From: JBDKGH01 sp039798265
Lineage (GTDB): Bacteria; Bacteroidota; Bacteroidia; Flavobacteriales_D; Sanyastnellaceae
Assembly: GCA_039798265.1 (NCBI GenBank)
Contig: JBDKGH010000036.1
Span: 1-9,962 of the forward strand
Direction of reading: 5' to 3'
Length of the DNA: 9,962 bases
The notes beneath the pieces were generated by a model. The model saw nothing but the letters and a program-made list of their open reading frames with translations. It was not told where the DNA came from and did not search any database. Shown here piece by piece: positions 1-7,707 of this stretch; the stretch's first letter is position 1, and the number at the start of each line of letters is the position of its first letter. The translations under genes and the position numbers were made by a program.

Positions 1-2
1 CC

Positions 3-2846
3 GACATCCACGGTAACGTTACTACATGCTCGTTCATCGTTACCATTACTGATGACGAAAACCCAACCATCACTTGTCCTGCTAACATTACGCAGACTGC
101 TGATGCTGGTCTTTGTTCAGCTGCTGCTACCATCAACGCGCCTGTGGTGGCTGATAACTGTGCGGTAGCCTCTGTAACTAACGACTACAATGGAACTGCC
201 AATGCTACGGATGTATATCCTGTGGGTACTACTACTATAATTTGGACAGTAACAGACATTCATGGTAATGCCTCTACTTGCTCAATGACTGTAACCGTAA
301 CTGATGACGAACAACCGATTATCAACTGTACAAACGACATCTCAGTAAACACAGATTTAGGATTGTGCAGCGCCGCTATCACGATTCCTGCTCTTAACAC
401 AACAGATAACTGCGCAATAGCGAGTATTATCAATGATTTCAACGGAACAGCTGATGCTTCTGGTACCTACCAAGTTGGTACCACTACAGTAACATGGACT
501 GTCACCGATATTCATGGAAATACGAATACCTGCACCTTCGATGTTGTGGTAACAGATAATGAGCTCCCAGCAGCAACTTGCTCAACTCCAATTACAGTGA
601 ACAATGATCTAGGTCTATGTTCCGCTCAAATTACTGTTCCTAATCCTATTGTTTCCGATAACTGCGGTATAGCTAGCATCACCAATGACTACACGAACTC
701 TTCAGTAGCCACTAATGCAAACTATCCAGTTGGATCAACCACCATTACCTATACTGTTACAGATATAAACAATAATGTAACAACATGCTCAACAGTAGTA
801 ACTGTTGTAGATGTGGAAGCACCGTCCATCGCTTGCAGTGGAGATCAAACAGTGATTAACGATGCAGGTATCTGCGGAGCATACGTAACTATTCTAAGTC
901 CTGTAATTGAAGACAACTGCGGTATTGCTAGCTTAGTAAACAGCTTCAACAATACGGATGATGCCTCAGGTACTTATCCAGTGGGTGTAACTGTCATTAC
1001 ATGGACTGTTACAGATGTAAACAATAACATTAACATCTGCACACAAACCATTACTGTTACAGATCTAGAAGAACCTGTAATTACTTGCCCAGCAAACATT
1101 ACCACGGATAATACCACTGGTTCTTGCAACGCTTTAGTGACAGTTCCGGCAATCATTGCAACCGACAACTGTGGGGTTGTTTCGATCAGTAACGATTATA
1201 CCAATACTGATAACGCCACAGACATCTACCCTGTTGGAACCACTAACGTTGTTTGGACTGTAGTTGATGCTGCAGGTAATACAAGTACATGCACTCAAAT
1301 CATTACTGTAGTAGACAACGAACTACCGAACGTTCAATGCCCTTCAAATGTATCCGTGTCAAATGATCCAGGAGTATGCGGAGCTACTGTAGCCGTTGAT
1401 GTTCCTATTGCAACAGATAACTGCGGAATACTGTCAATCACCAACGATTATAACAATTCAGGTAATGCATCTGGCTACTTCCCTGTGGGAACAACCACTA
1501 TTGTTTGGACAATTACAGACGTAAACAACAATACTGTCAACTGTACAACACAAATAGTAGTTACCGACACTGAACAACCAGTCATTAACTGTATTGGCGA
1601 TATTACGGTGAATAATGATGCAGATCAATGCGGAGCAATTGTCAACTACGACTTACCAATTGCTTCAGACAATTGTGCGGTTCAAGATGTTGTATTGATT
1701 GCTGGCAATCCATCTGGCGATCTCTTCCCAGTGGGCACCACAATAGTCACTTATGCTGCAACTGATATCCACGGAAACATCACCAACTGTTCATTCAATG
1801 TTATAGTAATTGATGCACAAGAGCCTGTTATCGATTGCCCAAGTAACATTCAAGTAACAACAGATGATGGCGTGTGCGGAGCAATTGTTAACTATGACAT
1901 TCCGAACTACATTGATAACTGTTCTGATGTTCAAGTGCAACTGGTAGCTGGACCCGCGCCAGGCTCTTTCTTCGAAACGGGTATTACAGAAGTAACATAC
2001 GCTTACACGGATGCTAGCGGAAACACCGGTTCATGCACCTTTACCATTGAAGTAATCGATGATGAAGATCCAACAATCCAGTGTCCTGGTGATATGAGCC
2101 AAGAAGATCCGATTGTCATTTATGATCTTCCTACTTATGCAGACAACTGCGGAGCTGAGATTGCCTTAACCACAGGTTTGGAATCGGGTGATGTATTCCC
2201 ACACGGTATAACTACTGTTACCTATGTCGCCTTTGATGCCGCTGGCAATAGTTCCGAGTGTAGCTTCAATGTATTGATTAATACGCCTCCAGTTGCGGTA
2301 AATGATAGTACCGACTTCCTCGAAGAAGATCATACTATCAGCATCGATGTAATAGAAAACGATTCGGATCCCGATGGGGATGACATCACTCTTACATCGG
2401 CTGACGCCATATTCGGAGACGTAACCATAGACTCTAATGGTACTATTTTCTACCATGTTGACACCCGTATTTGGTGCGGTACCGACACCATTACTTATGT
2501 CATCTGTGATAGTTATGGCGCTTGCGATACAGCCACCGTTACAGTTGATGTTGAATGCTTCATTGATGTAATTGTACCAGAAGGCTTCTCACCAAATAAT
2601 GATGGAGTCAACGATACATTCACCATCATCGGTCTTGAAGACTATCCAGGTCACAAACTGACTATCTTCAACAGATGGGGCCATAAAGTATTCGAAGCAA
2701 CCAACTATCAAAATGATTGGGATGGTACATCTCAAGCGATCCTAACCCTCGGTAGTGAAGTGCTGCCAAAGGGTACCTACTACTATGTGCTTCTATTGGA
2801 AGAAAGTGCTGATCCAGTAAAAGGTTTCTTCTTCCTTAACCACTAA
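3..2846 (+). CDS. HYR-repeat cell-surface adhesin-like protein with type B T9SS sorting domain (5' end outside window)
   Basis: The open frame runs from the window edge, so the true start lies upstream; an in-frame ATG at 144 sits inside a repeat and is not the start. Of 947 visible residues, about 17-760 are nine tandem HYR (immunoglobulin-like) repeats, each with a D-N-C motif and a G-N or N-N-N turn before the last cysteine. Residues 761-852 resemble a Big_9/cadherin-like domain with an acidic Asp-rich loop (DSDPDGDD), plausibly Ca2+-binding, and four cysteines (825, 835, 841, 852). Residues 853-947 match the gliding-motility-associated C-terminal domain (TIGR04131/CHU_C): FSPNNDGVNDTF, IFNRWG, NDWDG, GTYYY. 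Known for the family: this type B domain directs export by T9SS and surface attachment. Inferred role: a long extracellular adhesin or matrix protein. The stalk has no Lys or Arg. It is followed 11 nt later by a PorP/SprF gene. Ligand unknown; gliding itself is not shown. Confidence 0.93.
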   Translation, partial: DIHGNVTTCSFIVTITDDENPTITCPANITQTADAGLCSAAATINAPVVADNCAVASVTNDYNGTANATDVYPVGTTTIIWTVTDIHGNASTCSMTVTVTDDEQPIINCTNDISVNTDLGLCSAAITIPALNTTDNCAIASIINDFNGTADASGTYQVGTTTVTWTVTDIHGNTNTCTFDVVVTDNELPAATCSTPITVNNDLGLCSAQITVPNPIVSDNCGIASITNDYTNSSVATNANYPVGSTTITYTVTDINNNVTTCSTVVTVVDVEAPSIACSGDQTVINDAGICGAYVTILSPVIEDNCGIASLVNSFNNTDDASGTYPVGVTVITWTVTDVNNNINICTQTITVTDLEEPVITCPANITTDNTTGSCNALVTVPAIIATDNCGVVSISNDYTNTDNATDIYPVGTTNVVWTVVDAAGNTSTCTQIITVVDNELPNVQCPSNVSVSNDPGVCGATVAVDVPIATDNCGILSITNDYNNSGNASGYFPVGTTTIVWTITDVNNNTVNCTTQIVVTDTEQPVINCIGDITVNNDADQCGAIVNYDLPIASDNCAVQDVVLIAGNPSGDLFPVGTTIVTYAATDIHGNITNCSFNVIVIDAQEPVIDCPSNIQVTTDDGVCGAIVNYDIPNYIDNCSDVQVQLVAGPAPGSFFETGITEVTYAYTDASGNTGSCTFTIEVIDDEDPTIQCPGDMSQEDPIVIYDLPTYADNCGAEIALTTGLESGDVFPHGITTVTYVAFDAAGNSSECSFNVLINTPPVAVNDSTDFLEEDHTISIDVIENDSDPDGDDITLTSADAIFGDVTIDSNGTIFYHVDTRIWCGTDTITYVICDSYGACDTATVTVDVECFIDVIVPEGFSPNNDGVNDTFTIIGLEDYPGHKLTIFNRWGHKVFEATNYQNDWDGTSQAILTLGSEVLPKGTYYYVLLLEESADPVKGFFFLNH
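51..2282 (+). repeat. Nine tandem HYR repeats, about 252 bp period
   Basis: Repeat units, marked by a D-x-E/x-x-P...C opening, begin at 51, 303, 555, 810, 1062, 1314, 1566, 1812 and 2058. The spacings are 252, 252, 255, 252, 252, 252, 246 and 246 bp, with a shortened last unit of 225 bp. The tail of another unit precedes base 51. Similarity is clear in protein but loose in DNA, so these are old duplications kept by selection rather than a recent minisatellite. Units 1-6 carry an N-D-Y/F-N/T type loop (N-S-F-N in unit 4) and mostly end W-T-V-T-D or Y-T-V-T-D. Units 7-9 lack that loop, carry a G-D/S-x-F-P type turn and read T-Y-x-x-x-D, so they form a second subfamily next to the C-terminus. 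Confidence 0.92.
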
Positions 2847-2857
2847 GTTTTGAAGTG

Positions 2858-3811
2858 ATGAAAAAAATGAATAAGAATTTCAATCTAACACTACTGCTCA
2901 TCGTAGTATCGATAACCAACATTTTTGGTCAGCAAGACGCTATGAACTCGCAGTATGTGATGAATAAGTTGTTCATCAATCCGGCTTATGCAGGGTATAA
3001 GGAGCAACCCACATTCGTAGCCATGCATAGATCGCAGTGGGTTGGTTTTAAAGGAGCGCCCACCACACAAGTTTTGACATTCGACACACCATTGAAAAAA
3101 CAAGAATTTGCTGTTGGCGGTACTTTGTATCACGATAAAACAGGTCCCATTTCACGCATTGCCCTCACTGGCGATTTCGCCTATAGAATGCGGTTGAGCA
3201 ATCGTGCAACCATGTGTTTTGGTATGAAATTCACTGGGGAAATCTATCAAGCCAATTTGACTGATCTTGCTCTCAATAGCGATTACACATACCAAGCTGA
3301 CGAAGCCTTTATGTACAACACGAAAGGCCTTGTTCTTCCTAACGTAGGATTCGGAATGTACTATCACCAAAAAGGGCACTACTTCGGTATTTCTATTCCA
3401 AAAATCCTTTCCAACAAATTGGAGAAAAAAGGCACCAATGCTTATCAAGTTTTAGATGGCAGGCAAGCCCCTACTCTCATCATTACAGCCGGGAAAATTT
3501 GGAAGGTAAACAGACAGGTTCGTGTTCAACCCAACTTAGTGATCCGTGCTGTGCAAAATGCTCCTGTATCTGCTGGCTTATATTTTAACATGATCATCTT
3601 AGATCAATTTACTGTTGGTGCCTATAGCTATGTAACCGAAAATGCTGGACTTATATTCCAATGGCAATTAAACAAACAATTCCGCATGGGATATGGATTC
3701 GACGTGTCAACAAGTAGTTTGATTACTACCAACCTCGGTAGCCATGAACTTTCAGCGTCGTTCATGCTCCCAACGAAAAAGAAAAGGATTATCTATCCCC
3801 GTTATTTCTAA
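2858..3811 (+). CDS. PorP/SprF family type IX secretion outer-membrane protein
   Basis: The product is 317 residues, a usual length for the PorP/SprF family (TIGR03519, PF11751). Residues 1-24 form a signal peptide with a Lys/Asn-rich start and a hydrophobic core, cleaved near FG-QQ. The family hallmark N-P-A-Y-A-G is at 41-46, followed by H-R-S-Q-W-V-G-F-K-G-A-P at 57-68 and T-F-D-T-P-L. The protein ends P-R-Y-F, as many members do. The body is predicted to be an outer-membrane beta-barrel. In Flavobacterium johnsoniae, SprF is needed for secretion of the type B cargo SprB, so this gene is probably the dedicated partner of the upstream adhesin. I chose ATG 2858; a GTG at 2855 and an ATG at 2867 are alternatives. 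No terminator or promoter separates it from its neighbours, which indicates one operon. Confidence 0.93.
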   Translation: MKKMNKNFNLTLLLIVVSITNIFGQQDAMNSQYVMNKLFINPAYAGYKEQPTFVAMHRSQWVGFKGAPTTQVLTFDTPLKKQEFAVGGTLYHDKTGPISRIALTGDFAYRMRLSNRATMCFGMKFTGEIYQANLTDLALNSDYTYQADEAFMYNTKGLVLPNVGFGMYYHQKGHYFGISIPKILSNKLEKKGTNAYQVLDGRQAPTLIITAGKIWKVNRQVRVQPNLVIRAVQNAPVSAGLYFNMIILDQFTVGAYSYVTENAGLIFQWQLNKQFRMGYGFDVSTSSLITTNLGSHELSASFMLPTKKKRIIYPRYF

Positions 3812-3827
3812 CACATCACCACCCTAT

Positions 3828-6131
3828 ATGAAAAAGTTAGTATTCCTTTTATGCCTTTCCGTTTTCCACATCAGTGGATTCGGGCAAGCTAGCGTCGAAA
3901 TCGACAAAGGAGATAAAGCCTTTGACGCACAAGACTTCCAAGAGGCCATGTACTTTTATGAGTCTGCCTACGATTTGACTCCTAATGATCCCAACCTCAC
4001 CCGACGTATTGCTCAAACATACCGTCGCATGGGGCAAAAAAACATTTCTGCGGAGTGGTACAGAAAAACAATCGAATTGGGGTCTACAGACAACCTCGAC
4101 ATGTTGTACTATGCAGAGGCGCTGAAAAGCCTTGCTCAGTATGATGAGGCAATCGTTTGGTACCAGCGTTATTTGGAAAAAGTGCCTACTGATACTCGAG
4201 CTTTGAGCCACGTTCGAGATAAAGAATATTACGTCGATTTGTACGCTGATACTATGCGCTATCAAATGAAACGTCTATTGATCAATAGCGATGATCCAGT
4301 GATGGGTATCACCAACTTCAGCCCAACTGAATACCTTGTATCAGCCATTGATCTCGAACGCTTGCGCGAAAAAAAAGGAAGTGACTATTTAAATTACCTC
4401 GATGTGTATAAGGTAAATATCACTGCTGATGCCGAACTGACGGATCCCAAACGTTTAGATAAAAACGTCAATAGCAAACTTCATGATGGCCCCGCCACCT
4501 ATTGCGCAAAAGACCAAACACTGTATATCACACGAAACAGCGAATCAAAGGGAAAAGATATCGTCGATAAAACCCTGAAAATTTATGCTTCCAAATGGAA
4601 TGGAAAAAACTGGTCAGCCGCCGTTGAACTTCAATTCAATAGCGAAACATATTCCAATGGACACCCTTCTCTTACTAAAGATGGCGCATTCATTTATTTC
4701 GTTAGTGATCGCCCTGGTGGTGTGGGCGGCACGGATATTTACGTCTCGCAACGTCTTGGAGAAACCTGGAGTGAACCCATTAACCTTGGACCTGGTGTAA
4801 ATACAGAAGGCAATGAAATGTTCCCCTTCATCTCTGCAGACGGAGCTCTTTTCTTCTCCTCAGACGGACATGCCGGACTGGGTGGTATGGACATTTTTGT
4901 TTCACTCGCTCGAAATGGTAACTGGCAAAAACCGGAGAACCTAGGAGCTCCAGTCAATTCTACTAGCGACGATTTTGGTTTGCTCTACGACAAAGGCCTA
5001 GACCAAGGATTCTTCGTTTCAAGCCGAAGTGGAAGAGGGAATGATGACTTGTTCTTTTACAATCACGTACAAATCGAACGCACTTTGTTAGCGGGTTATC
5101 TAAAAACCAATGTACCAAAGTTATCTCTTGCCGGAGAGCGTATTCGAATTAACACTATCAATACCGGCATGGTTACAGAACAACGTCTTGATGAAAACGA
5201 AGGTTTTAAAATTACTGCCGAGGCAGGTGACTCTATTGCCGTTTACATGATGAACGAAGAGTACTTCGATACTACAGTTCCTGTTTTAACCAAAGTCATC
5301 GACGATCCACTGCTCGATCCTTACGTGAACTTAGGAACTCAAAATGTGAATCTAACTAAAATACCCACCTTCACCGGACGCATCAGCGATTACAGTTCTG
5401 GAGGTTTGGTAGACGCCAAATCAAAGCTTCAGGTTGGTGATACAAAATCTACACTGAATGCAGAGCACACAGCTACGGCTAACAATATAGAAGTAGATAC
5501 TCAAGAGCTTGCTCAAGCTAAAGAGAAAGAAGAAAAAACAAAAAAATCTGCTGTAATCGAAACGAATTACAAAAACGCAATTGCTGAAGCCAACAATCTC
5601 ATGGGATTGAAAAAATACGATGAAGCAAAAGCAAAATACAATGAAGCCTTGGCCATTAAACCAAAAGACGATGTAGCTACAGCTAAAATTGAAGAAGCCA
5701 ATCGTCTTCAAGCGGATGCGAATGCAGGCAAAATCAGCTTCAACGACGCAGAATCCATTATCGACTTAAACGAACTTCAAATTGACAACATTCAGTTTGA
5801 CTATAACAAGTCGTACATCCGAGAAATCGATAAACAAAAATTGGAAAAAGTAGTGGAGTTGATGCGCACCAACAAAAACACAAAACTCCTCATCAAAGCC
5901 TACTGCGACTCTCGTGGCAGCATGACCTACAATCAAAGTCTATCCATGAACCGCGCCATGGCTGTGCAAGGTTACCTCATTCAAAAAGGAATTACCCGTG
6001 ATCGAATTCAAAGCGAATGGTACGGCGAACAGCGACCACTGAATGGCTGCGAAGACAACATTCCTTGCACTGAAGAACAATATGAAGTAAACCGCCGCGC
6101 CGAATTCAAAATCGTCGCAAAACCGAGATAA
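3828..6131 (+). CDS. PorE-like OmpA-family protein (TPR, PD40 propeller, CRD-like, TPR-like, OmpA_C)
   Basis: The product is 767 residues. A signal peptide (1-20 or 21, ending FGQA) is followed by TPR helices at about 22-150. PD40/WD40-like propeller blades span about 220-411 (repeated G-H-P-S-L/F-P-F-I-S and G-G-x-D-I-Y/F motifs). A carboxypeptidase-regulatory-like beta domain spans about 415-515. A Lys/Glu-rich linker and a second TPR-like stretch lie at 579-628. An OmpA_C domain covers 650-767, with the peptidoglycan (DAP)-contacting Asp694 and Arg709 conserved and N-R-R-A-E-F near the end. This domain order is that of P. gingivalis PorE (PG1058), a T9SS component linking the outer membrane to peptidoglycan. 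Unlike PorE there is no lipobox cysteine after the signal, so it should be soluble in the periplasm. I chose ATG 3828 because the signal peptide begins there; an in-frame ATG at 3744 overlaps porP coding sequence. Gap to porP is 16 nt. Confidence 0.92.
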   Translation: MKKLVFLLCLSVFHISGFGQASVEIDKGDKAFDAQDFQEAMYFYESAYDLTPNDPNLTRRIAQTYRRMGQKNISAEWYRKTIELGSTDNLDMLYYAEALKSLAQYDEAIVWYQRYLEKVPTDTRALSHVRDKEYYVDLYADTMRYQMKRLLINSDDPVMGITNFSPTEYLVSAIDLERLREKKGSDYLNYLDVYKVNITADAELTDPKRLDKNVNSKLHDGPATYCAKDQTLYITRNSESKGKDIVDKTLKIYASKWNGKNWSAAVELQFNSETYSNGHPSLTKDGAFIYFVSDRPGGVGGTDIYVSQRLGETWSEPINLGPGVNTEGNEMFPFISADGALFFSSDGHAGLGGMDIFVSLARNGNWQKPENLGAPVNSTSDDFGLLYDKGLDQGFFVSSRSGRGNDDLFFYNHVQIERTLLAGYLKTNVPKLSLAGERIRINTINTGMVTEQRLDENEGFKITAEAGDSIAVYMMNEEYFDTTVPVLTKVIDDPLLDPYVNLGTQNVNLTKIPTFTGRISDYSSGGLVDAKSKLQVGDTKSTLNAEHTATANNIEVDTQELAQAKEKEEKTKKSAVIETNYKNAIAEANNLMGLKKYDEAKAKYNEALAIKPKDDVATAKIEEANRLQADANAGKISFNDAESIIDLNELQIDNIQFDYNKSYIREIDKQKLEKVVELMRTNKNTKLLIKAYCDSRGSMTYNQSLSMNRAMAVQGYLIQKGITRDRIQSEWYGEQRPLNGCEDNIPCTEEQYEVNRRAEFKIVAKPR

Positions 6132-6173
6132 AAGCAATCATGTAGATGAAGAAGGATTTTTTTCCTTCCCCAG

Positions 6174-6207
6174 AAAGACCTTCTCTTATGAGAGGGTCTT
6201 TTTTTTT
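6174..6207 (+). terminator. Rho-independent terminator of the adhesin-porP-porE-like operon
   Basis: The arms 6176-6185 and 6190-6199 form a 10-bp stem with one G-U wobble and a TTAT loop. Flanking A-T pairs can extend it. A run of nine T follows (6199-6207). It begins about 43 nt after the stop of the PorE-like gene. Confidence 0.9.
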
Positions 6208-6210
6208 CCC

Positions 6211-6243
6211 AAAAAAAAACCGCTGAGAAAAAATCTCAGCGGT
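6211..6243 (-). terminator. Rho-independent terminator of pyk operon
   Basis: There is a perfect 10-bp inverted repeat (6219-6228 with 6234-6243) and a 5-nt loop. Read on the minus strand it is followed by nine T (6219 down to 6211). It lies 20 nt beyond the pyk stop codon and directly abuts the opposing terminator of the plus-strand operon. Confidence 0.92.
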
Positions 6244-6263
6244 CATGCTATTGAAATGAAAGA

Positions 6264-7682
6264 TTATACTCTGCTTAACTTCAACATATTTGTAGTGCCC
6301 TGCTCAGCAATCGGCATCGATGCAATGTTGATGATGAACTCACCTTCTTTGATGTATTCATGCTTTTTCAAAAAATAGCGAATGTCAGCTATCGTTTGAT
6401 CCGTACTCACCATTTTATCATAGTAAAAAGCTTTTACGCCCCACACTAAATTCATTTGAGTCAAGATCTTTTTATTACCCGTGAAAACAAAAATATTTGC
6501 ATTAGGTCTCCAGCTCGATACTTTGTAGCCGGTATAACCCGAGAAAGACATCGTAACAATCGCTTTTGCTGAAGCTCTTTTCGATAAACGACAAGCACTG
6601 AAACAAATGCTATCCGTTACGAAGCGAGATTCATCTTGACCAAGTGGAGCTTCTTCATGATAATAAAGTCCTTCATATTTTTCTGCTTCACCGATAATGT
6701 TATTCATCATTCGAATGGCTTCAACTGGATACTTACCTACTGAAGTTTCACCACTTAACATTACCGCATCCGCTCCATCTAACACCGCGTTGGCCACATC
6801 GGTTACTTCCGCACGGGTTGGAGTCATGTTTACAATCATACTCTCCATCATCTGTGTAGCCACGATTACAGGGCGAGCCATTTGAACGCACTTACGCACG
6901 ATCATTTTTTGAACTAATGGCACATTCTGCAGAGGAATTTCTACACCCAAGTCACCGCGAGCCACCATCACCGCGTCAGTTAGTTCAATGATTTCATCAA
7001 TCTGAGCAACCGCTTCTGGCTTCTCAATTTTTGCCACCACCTTCGCATGTTTTTCTGCGTTAGTAATAATTTCTTTTAGCGCACGCACATCTTCCGCATT
7101 ACGAACGAAAGAAAGACCAATCCAATCCACGTTTTCATTCAGCGCAAAATGCAAGTCAGCCAAATCTTTTTCTGATAAAGAAGGCAAACTCACTTTTGTG
7201 TTAGGAAGATTCAATCCTTTTTTATTACTCAACGGACCACCTTGTATGATTTTGCAACGAACAGTATCTTTCTTGTTCGTTTCCAAAATTTCCATGGCAA
7301 TTTTTCCATCATCAAGCAATACAGTTTCACCTGCAGCTACGTCTTGGGCAAATTCCTTGTAGTTCGTATAAATGACTTTCGTCGTGCCGATTTGTTTTGT
7401 AGTAGAAATGGTAATTTCATTTCCGGCAATCAGTTCCACTGATCCGTTTTCCATTTCACCCACACGTAGCTTCGGACCTTGCAAGTCGGCTAATAAAGAA
7501 GTAGAAGTGCCCAACTCCGCATCAATTTCACGCACAAAATCAATCACCTTTTTGTGATCTTCATGTGCTCCGTGAGAAAAGTTGAGGCGAACTACATCAA
7601 GCCCTTGCAATATCATATCGCGCAAAACTTCTTTTGACGACGATACCGGACCAATAGTAGCTACTATTTTGGTTTTTTTCAT
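6264..7682 (-). CDS. pyk: Pyruvate kinase
   Basis: The enzyme transfers phosphate from phosphoenolpyruvate to ADP, the last step of glycolysis, in the cytoplasm. The product is 472 residues, normal for the family. Visible motifs are K-I-V-A-T-I-G-P at the N-terminus; R32, N34 and S36 in R-L-N-F-S-H-G; the active-site signature V-V-A-K-I-E-K with catalytic Lys218 and Mg-ligand Glu220; Mg-ligand Asp244 in A-R-G-D-L-G; T-P-T-R-A-E-V-T-D-V-A-N-A-V; and the C-terminal domain ending G-T-T-N-M-L-K. Residues 66-74 (DLQGPKLRV) carry Leu67, Gln68, Lys71 and Val74, the pattern of K+-independent pyruvate kinases. I chose ATG 7682 because family homology begins there; an ATG at 7706 adds eight residues and cannot be excluded. 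It lies 25 nt after the IPExxxVDY gene, probably co-transcribed. Confidence 0.97.
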   Translation of the reverse strand: MKKTKIVATIGPVSSSKEVLRDMILQGLDVVRLNFSHGAHEDHKKVIDFVREIDAELGTSTSLLADLQGPKLRVGEMENGSVELIAGNEITISTTKQIGTTKVIYTNYKEFAQDVAAGETVLLDDGKIAMEILETNKKDTVRCKIIQGGPLSNKKGLNLPNTKVSLPSLSEKDLADLHFALNENVDWIGLSFVRNAEDVRALKEIITNAEKHAKVVAKIEKPEAVAQIDEIIELTDAVMVARGDLGVEIPLQNVPLVQKMIVRKCVQMARPVIVATQMMESMIVNMTPTRAEVTDVANAVLDGADAVMLSGETSVGKYPVEAIRMMNNIIGEAEKYEGLYYHEEAPLGQDESRFVTDSICFSACRLSKRASAKAIVTMSFSGYTGYKVSSWRPNANIFVFTGNKKILTQMNLVWGVKAFYYDKMVSTDQTIADIRYFLKKHEYIKEGEFIINIASMPIAEQGTTNMLKLSRV

Positions 7683-7707
7683 TCCTGATTTTATTAAGCG
7701 ATGCATA

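Noticed and set aside
144..150. ATG at 144 as start of the adhesin gene
   Set aside because: The same frame is open to base 3 and encodes HYR repeat sequence upstream of it, so the gene begins outside the window.
51..2282. Regular 252-bp periodicity as a CRISPR array or satellite
   Set aside because: The repeats are far longer than CRISPR repeats, diverged in DNA, and fully explained as coding HYR domains.
3744..3827. Longer N-terminus of the PorE-like protein
   Set aside because: It overlaps the 3' end of the porP-like gene, is Arg/Lys-rich and would bury the clear signal peptide that begins at ATG 3828.
3849..4265. Antisense reading frame of 138 codons within the PorE-like gene
   Set aside because: It lies wholly opposite a well-supported gene, shows no recognisable domain, and looks like a by-product of codon use on the coding strand. 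The same holds for the other antisense or out-of-frame openings in the window.
6151..6169. GAAGG/CCTTC hairpin around a T run after the PorE-like stop
   Set aside because: The stem is 5 bp with a T-rich loop and no T tract after it; the strong hairpin at 6174-6207 explains termination.
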